Positions 1 through 6,883 of a stretch of DNA of 10,058 nucleotides are shown here, one piece after another. How positions within the stretch are numbered: position 1 is the first letter of the stretch; each line of letters starts with the position of its first letter. The notes beneath the pieces were generated by a model. The model saw nothing but the letters and a program-made list of their open reading frames with translations. It searched no databases and was not told the DNA's origin. Both the position numbers and the translations under genes were made by a program. The DNA is from Nitrososphaerales archaeon TH1177 (lineage in GTDB: Archaea; Thermoproteota; Nitrososphaeria; Nitrososphaerales; Nitrososphaeraceae), in assembly GCA_014523515.1 (NCBI GenBank), contig JAATVJ010000359.1, positions 1-10,058 on the forward strand. The letters are read 5' to 3'.

Positions 1-1399
1 CTTTAGGTTCTTTTACTCTAGACATATCTGCACTTTCATCAAGGTACATTTTTTTGATAATCCATAAATAATAACCTAATGATAATGCACTATTTAATAA
101 ACCAGCGATCGCTAAATAAGGACCCCATGGTATTACTGTTCCACTGTCAATTGCAGATTGAAAAATTACTAATTTACTCCAAAAGCCATTTAGGGGAGGA
201 ACACCAGCTAGCGCCAATAAGGATATAGCTAATGCAATTGCAGTAATTGGCATTCTTTTAGCCAATCCTGTATATTTTTCTAGACTATAACTCGCTAATG
301 CTACTGCAACAGCAGCAATAGCTAAAAATGATGCAGATTTCATTACAGCGTGGTTAAGAATATGGAATAAAGAACCATCCAAAGCAGAAGCTACATATGG
401 TGCTAGTGCTAATCCAATCAGAATATAACCCGCTTGAGCCATACTTGAATAAGCCATAATTCTTGGTACACTTTTTTGTAAAAGAGCACCGAAATTACCA
501 ACTGTCATTGTAATAACTGCTAAAATAGCAAGAACTATACTCCATTCTAGTCCTAGAGCAAATATTCCGATTACTATTACTCTAATGGCAGCTGCGAATC
601 CTGCTTTTTTTGTTCCTGCAGCCAGCAAGGCACCTATTGTTGTTGGAGCGCCTTCATATGCATCAGGAAGCCACATATGAAATGGGACCAATCCCATTTT
701 AAAGCCAAAACCAGCAATAAATAATCCTATTGCAAGATAAGAAATAGGAATAATACCTCCAAGAGAAGTTTGGTTTTGAGGTAATGCAGAAAGTTCAGCA
801 AGGATTGTTATAGAATCTCCAATATTTGTCGTGCCCGTAACTGCATAGACTAACCCTATTCCAACTACAAGTAATGCAGTTGATAGAGCTCCAAACATAA
901 AATATTTTATTGCTGCTTCATTGGAAATAGGATCCTTCTTTGAAAATGCGGCTAAAGCATAAGTTGGTATAGACATAAGTTCCCAAGCTACAAACAACAT
1001 TACAAAATCAGTTGAATAAGCGATCAATATCATTCCGATGGTCGATAGTAAAATTAATGAATAATAAGAAGAGTAATTGGAGATTCCTTTCATATAGTCC
1101 CATGAACTAGCGGACACCATTATAGAAACAATTAAAAGAGAAATTGCAAAGAAGGAACCAAACATATCGTCAGTAATCACATCCTTACCAAAACTCATTG
1201 CAGGAAGAGGCTCACCTCCTAGTACTCGAGAAATTACAATAAGTATTGCAAGAATAAGAGTTGCAAAAGTTACAAGACTAAATAATTTATTTCTCCTTTT
1301 TCCTTTTTCCTTTTTCACAGCATCAATGATAGGAATTCCAAGTCCAACTGAACCTAGCAGTATAATTATTATAATTGGTGTAGAAGAAATATCAATCAT
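1..1399 (-). CDS. nuoN: NADH-quinone oxidoreductase subunit N (antiporter-like proton-pumping subunit), 3' end cut off by window
   Basis: Third antiporter-like membrane subunit of complex I, lying next to NuoK in the assembled membrane arm. I translated 466 residues with no stop; the frame runs off the window edge, and family length (about 480-500) suggests only a short C-terminal piece is missing. Visible proton-channel residues are Glu140 in FVAWELMSIP (TM5), Lys234 in GFGFKMGLVPFHMWLPD (TM7), Lys264/Lys265 in the TM8 motif AAGTKKAGF, the PRIMAYSSMAQAGY segment near 312-325, His346/His350/Lys354 in HILNHAVMK (TM11) and Lys409 in NGFWSK (TM12). The start ATG is fixed by an in-frame TAA two codons upstream. 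A GGAGG overlapping the nuoL stop lies 18 nt upstream, with a closer GTGAGA at 1406-1411. The gene follows nuoL by 22 bp and is the last Nuo gene seen. Family assignment is secure; telling N from L and M rests on its length, motifs and position. Confidence 0.95.
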   Translation of the reverse strand, partial: MIDISSTPIIIIILLGSVGLGIPIIDAVKKEKGKRRNKLFSLVTFATLILAILIVISRVLGGEPLPAMSFGKDVITDDMFGSFFAISLLIVSIMVSASSWDYMKGISNYSSYYSLILLSTIGMILIAYSTDFVMLFVAWELMSIPTYALAAFSKKDPISNEAAIKYFMFGALSTALLVVGIGLVYAVTGTTNIGDSITILAELSALPQNQTSLGGIIPISYLAIGLFIAGFGFKMGLVPFHMWLPDAYEGAPTTIGALLAAGTKKAGFAAAIRVIVIGIFALGLEWSIVLAILAVITMTVGNFGALLQKSVPRIMAYSSMAQAGYILIGLALAPYVASALDGSLFHILNHAVMKSASFLAIAAVAVALASYSLEKYTGLAKRMPITAIALAISLLALAGVPPLNGFWSKLVIFQSAIDSGTVIPWGPYLAIAGLLNSALSLGYYLWIIKKMYLDESADMSRVKEPK

Positions 1400-1421
1400 T
1401 TTTTATCTCACTTTTTTCCTC

Positions 1422-3575
1422 CTATATTAAGAATAGCATAATCAAAACAATAATTATGCCAGCCGCAAAAACAAAAAGATATGTTTGAGTAACTCCTGTC
1501 TGTGTATATTTTACCCATTTGGATAAATAAGCCATAGAATATTGTAATGCAGGATTAATTCCTTGTGCAATAATATTTTCAAAGTATCTCCAAATAATTT
1601 TAAATATTCTTATAGGAATTTTTACAAATCCCCAATAAATCAAACTATTAAGATACCATCTATTATACAAGAAAAACCATGCCTTTTTGATAAAAGGATA
1701 TTGTGAAATAATATTGGGATCCTTTTTCCTTATAATATAGAATATAATCCCTAATCCAGATCCTATACCAAAAGCTACAAATGATGAAACTACTGCAATG
1801 GGATTTATTGCTATTGATGTTTCTCCTTTATTTTGCTCAAAGTCATTAGAAGAAATATGTAGACCACCTTCTTCCCCTATACCAAATGAGCTTGCAAGGT
1901 AAGAGGACATTATAGAATGAATCTCTGCTTCAAAGAGAAATCCAACTAACCCAATAAGGATAGTAGCAATTGCCAAGATTGCAAAAGGAACCCACATTAA
2001 TGGACTAACATGATAAATTTTATGTTTTGGTCCTGTTTCCCTATCATGGTTCTCATTTGAAACTTCAGATGTTGAGGATGAATGAGATTGTAGAGAAGAA
2101 TGTTGTTCAATGGCTAGTATATGCTTGCTTTTAGTACCGAAAAATACCATACCTACCATCCTAAATGTATAGAATGCAGTCATTATTGCAATTATAAATG
2201 CAATGAAGAAAAGAGCTCCTCCTGAAGTTGATCCTGATTCTAATAATGCAGCAAAAATTGCATCTTTACTCCAAAATCCAGAGGTGATTAAAGGTGCCCC
2301 TGCTAAGGATAGACTTGAAAGTAACATAAAGATAAAGGTCTTTTTCATATTTTTAAGTAATCCTCCCATGTCTGTCATGAATCTGGTACCTACGGCATGC
2401 AATATGGCACCCGCTGCCATGAACAATGATGCTTTAAACATGGCATGACTCATCAGATGAAAGAATCCTGCAGTATAGCCATCAACGAATTGAGTAGAAA
2501 GACCAGCTATACCCAATGCCATCATCATATATCCGATTTGAGAACCAGTAGAATATGCCAAAACCTTTTTAATTTCAGGATTAACAATTGCTTGTGTTGC
2601 AAGTAGGAAGGCAGTTATTGCACCTACCCAAGCAACCACCTCAAAGAAAGCTGCAGCATCAAAAGCAGCTAGGGCAAAGAATAATGGACCAATTCTTGCA
2701 ACAAGGAAAACACCTGCTTTAACCATGGTAGCTGCATGGATCAATGCAGAAACAGCAGAAGGTCCAGTCATGGCCTCCAACAACCATTCATTCAATGGGA
2801 ACTGGGCAGATTTTCCTATTGCACCTCCAAAAAGTAAAACAGCAGCAGGTATCAATAGATTTTGTTCCATCATAGAATGAGCCCAAGTTTGATCAGCTAA
2901 AAGTTCTTTAAATCCAAAAGTTCCTGAATGCATAAAAATTAAAAACATGCCAGTAAGCATCATAACATCTCCAGCTCGTGTCATCAAGAATGCCTTTATT
3001 CCGGCATGTGTTGGAGATGCCCACATTGCTATACCTTTAACAATATGACCTTCTTTTCCAACATAGTCTTTTTTTCTATCGGCATACCAGAATCCAATTA
3101 ATGCATATGATGCAAAACCAACACCTTCCCACCCAAAAAATACCATTAAAAGATTATCTGAAAGTACAATCAATTGCATTGATCCTATAAAAAATAACAT
3201 AAAAAACCAATATCGTGTTAGGTCTCTATCTCCATGCATATAACCTACAGAATATACAATAATTAAGAATGAGATCCATCCAACAAGATTTGTCATAATA
3301 ATAGATAGAGGATCTGCCAGAGTCCCAGCTTTGATATTTAATGCAGAGATCCATGGAATCTGACTATGGGTTTCACCCCCAGCGGTAGCCATGGGAATTA
3401 AAGTAGCAGCAAAGATTGCACTTATTAATGCAAATCCCACAGCAGCAGAATTGGAAATTCTATAACTCTTTTTTGCTATTGCTGGTATTAATGCCGCACC
3501 AACAAATGGCAAAATCCAAACTAGCCAAACATTTATTGCAATTCCCTCAAATCCTATTGATTCTACTACTACCAT
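1422..3575 (-). CDS. nuoL: NADH-quinone oxidoreductase subunit L (distal antiporter-like subunit)
   Basis: Distal proton-pumping subunit of the complex I membrane arm. At 717 aa it is about 100 residues longer than E. coli NuoL (613). All key buried charges are visible: Glu150 in FFGWEGVGFASY (TM5), Lys255 in GKSAQFPLNEWL (TM7), His280 in ALIHAATMVKAG (TM8), Lys336 in EIKKVLAYSTGSQIGY, His373/His377/Lys381 in HLMSHAMFK (TM11) and Lys437 in TSGFWSKD (TM12). The C-terminal end (about 630-717) has the region expected for the long lateral helix, followed by the anchoring TM helix with KYTQTGVTQTYLF, which is diagnostic of NuoL over NuoM or N. Additions are a loop of about 19 residues after TM5 (168-190) and a Ser/His-rich hydrophilic loop at about 488-524. 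It starts at an ATG 21 bp after the nuoM stop, preceded by a G/A-rich tract (GGGGG and GGG) rather than a clean GGAGG. Confidence 0.97.
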   Translation of the reverse strand: MVVVESIGFEGIAINVWLVWILPFVGAALIPAIAKKSYRISNSAAVGFALISAIFAATLIPMATAGGETHSQIPWISALNIKAGTLADPLSIIMTNLVGWISFLIIVYSVGYMHGDRDLTRYWFFMLFFIGSMQLIVLSDNLLMVFFGWEGVGFASYALIGFWYADRKKDYVGKEGHIVKGIAMWASPTHAGIKAFLMTRAGDVMMLTGMFLIFMHSGTFGFKELLADQTWAHSMMEQNLLIPAAVLLFGGAIGKSAQFPLNEWLLEAMTGPSAVSALIHAATMVKAGVFLVARIGPLFFALAAFDAAAFFEVVAWVGAITAFLLATQAIVNPEIKKVLAYSTGSQIGYMMMALGIAGLSTQFVDGYTAGFFHLMSHAMFKASLFMAAGAILHAVGTRFMTDMGGLLKNMKKTFIFMLLSSLSLAGAPLITSGFWSKDAIFAALLESGSTSGGALFFIAFIIAIMTAFYTFRMVGMVFFGTKSKHILAIEQHSSLQSHSSSTSEVSNENHDRETGPKHKIYHVSPLMWVPFAILAIATILIGLVGFLFEAEIHSIMSSYLASSFGIGEEGGLHISSNDFEQNKGETSIAINPIAVVSSFVAFGIGSGLGIIFYIIRKKDPNIISQYPFIKKAWFFLYNRWYLNSLIYWGFVKIPIRIFKIIWRYFENIIAQGINPALQYSMAYLSKWVKYTQTGVTQTYLFVFAAGIIIVLIMLFLI

Positions 3576-3596
3576 TTTTTTCCCTTTTCCCCCTTT

Positions 3597-5414
3597 TTAG
3601 TTGATCTCCAAATTATTGGTATTATTTACATTTACATTGTAAATAACATCATAACGATAATCATTATCCACAACAAATCTTTCATTTTGCTTTTTTAAAT
3701 CAATTGTAGAAGATATTCCTTTAGTATTTATATCATTAATTATTGGAAGAGAAGAAACATCTGGAGTATCCGAGAAAATTGCCTCTGTATATCCAATTAC
3801 TGGGTTAATCATAGGATCAGGATAAACTCCTAGGAATAGTGTCAAAGCAGTAATGAAAACCATTGGCACTATTGCATATCTATTGACATCTTGTAATTTT
3901 TCATATTGAGATAAGAGTTTACCAAAAAATATCTTTCTGTACATATTTAATAAATATGCGGAAGTCAAAATTGTTGAAAAAATTGCTAATGAAAACAAAA
4001 CTACTCTAAATGAATCCATATTTTCAATTCCGGTTTGTAATGCTCCATTAAATAGAATCCATTCAGCCATAAATCCGCTTGTTGGTGGTACACCTATCAA
4101 TGTTAATATTGCAATCATTGCAATAGTAGCTGTATATGGCATTTTCCTTGCAATTCCTCCTAAATTAGACATACTTCTTGTACCTGTTTTCATGATTATG
4201 GCACCAGCCATCAGGAATAGTATTGTTTCGCCAATAGCGTGTGGGATCCACATTAACGTCCCTCCAGTTATTCCTAATATGCTTTGACTACCTAATCCAA
4301 AGATTATGTAACCCATATGACTTATACTAGAATATGCCAGTAATTTTTTAATATCATCTTGCATCAAAGCCATTGCACCGCCATAAATCATTGTGATTAC
4401 TCCCCATAAGTTTATGTATATACTATAATCCGAATACGAGACAGAGAGAAGATCTATCCAAATTCTCAACAAGGCATACACTCCTATACCACTCATGGGT
4501 CCAGCAATTAATGCAGAAATTGGAGTAGGAGATTCTGCATATGTATGAGGAATCCATATATGGAGAATGAATACACCTAATTTAACTGCAATTCCAATAA
4601 CAACAGCAAATACAATAAGAGTCATCCACTGTGACGGAATATTGGATACATTTGCCTTAATTGTTTCAAAATCGAAACCTCCAGCGAATAACCCCATTGC
4701 AAGCAATCCCAACAACAATAGAACTGCTCCCACGTGTGTCCAAAAAAAGAACATAAGAGAAACTCTTTTTCTAGTAGAATAACCATATAGTGCTATTAAG
4801 AAGAATGCAGGAATAAGCATTAATTCAAAAAATACATAAAATTCAATGAGATTAGTTGCAAGAACTGTCCCTACCATTCCCATAGCAAAGGTGAGAAAAA
4901 GAGCATAATACAGTCCCATTTGAGTATTAATATATTTATTAGAAAATGGTTCGATACTGTAAAGAGTTTCAACTTGACCTTCTTTGTTGCTACTAGAAAA
5001 ATTGTTTTTTGTTAATTTTTCTTCCTCATAATAATCCCCATCACGCTTCTCAAAGGTCGAACTACGAAGATTATCAAAATTACCTGCAATTTTTCTAACC
5101 ATATAATCTCTGGAAAATATCGCTATTGCAGCTGATAAGACATATATGGTTATAGCAAATTGGGAACTGAGTCCATCAAGTTTTAATCCAAAATTACCAA
5201 ATTGACTCCAAATATATGATTCTTCATAAAGAGGATTTTCTTTTGATATAGTAATTGCCGGTATAATCAATAAAATTGTAGAGATAACCAAAATACCAAA
5301 TGAAAACCAAGCAACAATATTGACTCCTTTTCTTTTTCCTATAAAGTAAGCTAATGGTGATAGAAGCAAAGGTAAAAACACAGACGCCATTAAGATTCCC
5401 GATTCAGCAGCCAT
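3597..5414 (-). CDS. nuoM: NADH-quinone oxidoreductase subunit M (antiporter-like proton-pumping subunit)
   Basis: Middle antiporter-like subunit of complex I. At 605 aa it is longer than E. coli NuoM (509). Recognised by Glu197 in FYVFFELMLIPAFFLIALYG (TM5), Lys278 in GIAVKLGVFILHIWIPH (TM7), DDIKKLLAYSSISHMGYIIFG (353-373), His392 in the TM11 region and Glu451 in PPTSGFMAEWILFNG, the TM12 Glu typical of NuoM. Two features are odd. The TM8 lysine of bacterial NuoM is replaced by Gly309 (AGPMSGIGVYALLR), and a glutamate (Glu396) sits in TM11. A charged insertion of about 50 residues (roughly 108-163) separates TM3 from TM4, and an Asn/Asp-rich hydrophilic tail spans about 547-605. The start ATG directly follows an in-frame TAG, with GGAG 11 nt upstream. 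The gene precedes nuoL, an order typical of archaeal clusters and opposite to bacterial L-M. Confidence 0.96.
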   Translation of the reverse strand: MAAESGILMASVFLPLLLSPLAYFIGKRKGVNIVAWFSFGILVISTILLIIPAITISKENPLYEESYIWSQFGNFGLKLDGLSSQFAITIYVLSAAIAIFSRDYMVRKIAGNFDNLRSSTFEKRDGDYYEEEKLTKNNFSSSNKEGQVETLYSIEPFSNKYINTQMGLYYALFLTFAMGMVGTVLATNLIEFYVFFELMLIPAFFLIALYGYSTRKRVSLMFFFWTHVGAVLLLLGLLAMGLFAGGFDFETIKANVSNIPSQWMTLIVFAVVIGIAVKLGVFILHIWIPHTYAESPTPISALIAGPMSGIGVYALLRIWIDLLSVSYSDYSIYINLWGVITMIYGGAMALMQDDIKKLLAYSSISHMGYIIFGLGSQSILGITGGTLMWIPHAIGETILFLMAGAIIMKTGTRSMSNLGGIARKMPYTATIAMIAILTLIGVPPTSGFMAEWILFNGALQTGIENMDSFRVVLFSLAIFSTILTSAYLLNMYRKIFFGKLLSQYEKLQDVNRYAIVPMVFITALTLFLGVYPDPMINPVIGYTEAIFSDTPDVSSLPIINDINTKGISSTIDLKKQNERFVVDNDYRYDVIYNVNVNNTNNLEIN

Positions 5415-5480
5415 CTAATTTTTTACTCCATTTACAAATAATACTATATTAACAACGTCCACATGATTAACAATATTCAT
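5415..5480 (-). other. 70 bp nuoK-nuoM spacer holding a 21-codon reading frame
   Basis: This is the largest gap in the cluster. It contains ATG at 5478-5480 followed by 20 further sense codons (predicted MNIVNHVDVVNIVLFVNGVK, then N) and a TAG at 5415-5417 that touches the nuoM ATG in the same frame. The sequence ATTAACAA occurs twice on the plus strand (5448-5455 and 5466-5473), an 18 bp-spaced direct repeat. I see no clear ribosome-binding site for the small frame beyond the GAG just upstream, and no family match. It may be chance, a short translated leader coupling nuoK to nuoM, or the remnant of a longer NuoM N-terminus. An AT-rich stretch (TTAATATAG on the minus strand near 5444-5452) could be an internal TATA-like element, but this is weak. 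Confidence 0.2.
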
Positions 5481-5484
5481 CTCA

Positions 5485-5787
5485 TTAACCTCGTAAATGT
5501 TTGTATTCTGCTACGTCAATTTCTTTGTGAAGCCTATAAGCGATTATTATTATTGCCAAACCTACAGCAACTTCTGCTGCAGCTATAGCTATTGCAAATA
5601 AGGCAAATACCTGTCCTTGTATATCACCCAAATACCTTGAAAATGCAATTAAATTGAGGTTTGCAGCATTTGCAATAATTTCTATTGCAAAAATCATTCT
5701 TATTGCGCTATGCTTTACAATAAGACCATACACACCTATGCCGATCAGAATGATTGAAACAGTAACAAAATTAATTAATTCAGTCAT
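5485..5787 (-). CDS. nuoK: NADH-quinone oxidoreductase subunit K
   Basis: Small membrane subunit linking the quinone-site proteins to the antiporter-like pumps. Its 100 aa is exactly the family size. Three TM helices are visible (about 5-24, 29-50, 60-84). The two membrane glutamates essential in bacterial NuoK are present at the same positions as in E. coli: Glu36 in MIFAIEIIANAANLNLIAF and Glu72 in AIAAAEVAVGLAIIIIAYR. The TM2 motif NAANLNL and TM3 motif AAAEVAVGLA are diagnostic. The start ATG lies 3 bp after the nuoJ TGA; a GAGGAG at 5800-5805, inside the end of nuoJ, sits 12 nt upstream, so translation is probably coupled to nuoJ. A 70 bp gap to nuoM follows. Confidence 0.97.
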   Translation of the reverse strand: MTELINFVTVSIILIGIGVYGLIVKHSAIRMIFAIEIIANAANLNLIAFSRYLGDIQGQVFALFAIAIAAAEVAVGLAIIIIAYRLHKEIDVAEYKHLRG

Positions 5788-5790
5788 TAA

Positions 5791-6363
5791 TCATACTTGC
5801 TCCTCGCTTTTTTTATCCAGATAGGTAGTTTCATATTGAGTATTTGGCGATGACATTTGGGATCGAGGATCAACGTCTTCCTTTCTTGCAAGTGATAAAG
5901 CTCCTATAATAGATCCAGCCAGAGTTAAACCAAGTAATATAAACGGAAGTGAATAATACGTTAACATCTCATTACCAATTTTATTTACTATATTTTCCAT
6001 TAATGGACTAAATTCAGCTTTTGAGAATTCTGAACTAAAAAGAATAACACCCATCCCTACCATCATCAATAACGAAAATATTAAACCTGCTATCTGTCTT
6101 CCTCTGTCTTCTTTAGCAGTAAATAGAGATTGAGTTCTAACTAACATTACAATAAAGATTACCAAAACAGCAACAGCTCCAACATAAACTGTAATTTGAA
6201 ACATTGCAACAAATGGAGAATCAAGTAAAATAAAAAATCCTGCAATTCCAAGCATTGATATAGCTAAAGAAATTGCACCATAAATAATTTCACGGCTTTC
6301 CAGAGCAAATAAAGCCGATCCCACTGTTAAAACAGATAAACCTATAAAGGCTATATCAACCAT
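5791..6363 (-). CDS. nuoJ: NADH-quinone oxidoreductase subunit J
   Basis: Membrane subunit of the complex I linker region, the ND6 homologue, whose TM3 pi-bulge takes part in coupling. I choose the ATG at 6361-6363, giving 190 aa beginning MVDIAFIGLSVL. It is preceded by GAGGAG with a 6 nt spacer and overlaps the nuoI stop by 8 bp. The frame stays open upstream to a TTG and an ATG at 6379-6384, but those would add the hydrophilic MKEEHL and place the ribosome-binding site inside the gene. TM helices lie at about 3-20, 27-47, 53-75, 90-110 and 136-159. The TM3 signature QITVYVGAVAVLVIFIVML (56-74) with Tyr60 and Gly62 is the conserved NuoJ motif. A polar C-terminal tail of about 30 residues ends the protein and carries the ribosome-binding site of nuoK. 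Confidence 0.95.
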   Translation of the reverse strand: MVDIAFIGLSVLTVGSALFALESREIIYGAISLAISMLGIAGFFILLDSPFVAMFQITVYVGAVAVLVIFIVMLVRTQSLFTAKEDRGRQIAGLIFSLLMMVGMGVILFSSEFSKAEFSPLMENIVNKIGNEMLTYYSLPFILLGLTLAGSIIGALSLARKEDVDPRSQMSSPNTQYETTYLDKKSEEQV

Positions 6364-6877
6364 GAGATGCTCCTCTTTCATCAATCTTTATTTCTACTGT
6401 TCCATCATACTTTGGTTTTACTGCTAATTGTGCTGGTGTATATATCAAATGTTCTTTTGTAAATGACGCTAATTCAAAATCATTAGTCATATATAATGCA
6501 TAGAAGGGGCAAGCATCTACACATAATCCACAAAAAACACATTTTCCATAATCTATTTGTGGCATTATACTTTTCTTGTTTTGTTTCCATTTTTCATTTA
6601 CTTTTACCATTTCAATTGCTTCAGCTATTCCTTCACAAGTTATTGCACATAATTGACAGCCAGTACATTTCTCATGGAAGAGAATATGTCTGCCTCTACT
6701 ACCTGCAATTCCTACTCCTCTCTTTGGGTCAAATTGGTAACCATCTCCTACAAACTTCAATTTCTGTTCTGGAAATCGTAATGTAAATCTTTTAATGAGA
6801 AGATGCTTAGAACCGGATTCTATCGCTTTAATAAAGCCAGTTGCAGTAGACGTTTTTTTAATAATTGATGATGACAT
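6356..6877 (-). CDS. nuoI: NADH-quinone oxidoreductase subunit I (2x[4Fe-4S] ferredoxin-like)
   Basis: Peripheral-arm iron-sulfur subunit that carries two 4Fe-4S clusters (N6a, N6b) and relays electrons to N2 in NuoB. The 173 aa agree with the family (E. coli 180). The first ligand set is Cys71-x2-Cys74-x2-Cys77-x3-Cys81 (CTGCQLCAITC), the second Cys113-x2-Cys116-x2-Cys119-x3-Cys123-Pro (CVFCGLCVDACP). The usual proline after the fourth cysteine is Glu82 in the first motif, a minor deviation. The N-terminal 30-60 residues, with a basic stretch and RFPEQKLKF, fit the segment that packs against NuoH; the family motif RGRHILFHEKC follows. It starts 6 bp after nuoH stops; the nearest GGAGG (6894-6898), inside nuoH, is 16 nt away. 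Its end overlaps nuoJ. No NuoG-like partner is encoded in this window. Confidence 0.97.
   Translation of the reverse strand: MSSSIIKKTSTATGFIKAIESGSKHLLIKRFTLRFPEQKLKFVGDGYQFDPKRGVGIAGSRGRHILFHEKCTGCQLCAITCEGIAEAIEMVKVNEKWKQNKKSIMPQIDYGKCVFCGLCVDACPFYALYMTNDFELASFTKEHLIYTPAQLAVKPKYDGTVEIKIDERGASHG
6370..6375 (-). promoter_or_regulatory. Shine-Dalgarno site that decides the nuoJ start
   Basis: On the minus strand the sequence reads GAGGAG, then CATCTC, then ATG. It is the best-spaced ribosome-binding site in the window (6 nt) and lies within the last codons of nuoI, supporting the ATG at 6361-6363 over the upstream TTG/ATG pair. Confidence 0.75.
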
Positions 6878-6883
6878 ATTATA

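Noticed and set aside
2203..2448. Open frame on the plus strand inside nuoL, and similar ones at 3416-3604, 4567-4782, 6496-6786, 6795-7103, 7509-7793 and 9577-9759
   Set aside because: All lie antisense to strongly conserved Nuo genes, have no family motifs or ribosome-binding sites I can support, and read as shadows of the minus-strand codons.
3576..3596. T-rich and C-rich tract between nuoM and nuoL as a terminator
   Set aside because: On the transcribed minus strand it reads as an A/G-rich tract, not the oligo-T of archaeal terminators; it more likely acts as the nuoL ribosome-binding region.
1..5414. Mrp-type Na+/H+ antiporter operon
   Set aside because: The three large membrane proteins are relatives of MrpA/MrpD, but they sit in one run with nuoB, C, D, H, I, J and K, and no mrpB, E, F or G genes are present.
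6364..6384. Upstream TTG or ATG start for nuoJ, giving up to 197 aa
   Set aside because: The GAGGAG ribosome-binding site would lie inside the coding region; the ATG at 6361-6363 has ideal 6 nt spacing and begins right at the first membrane helix.
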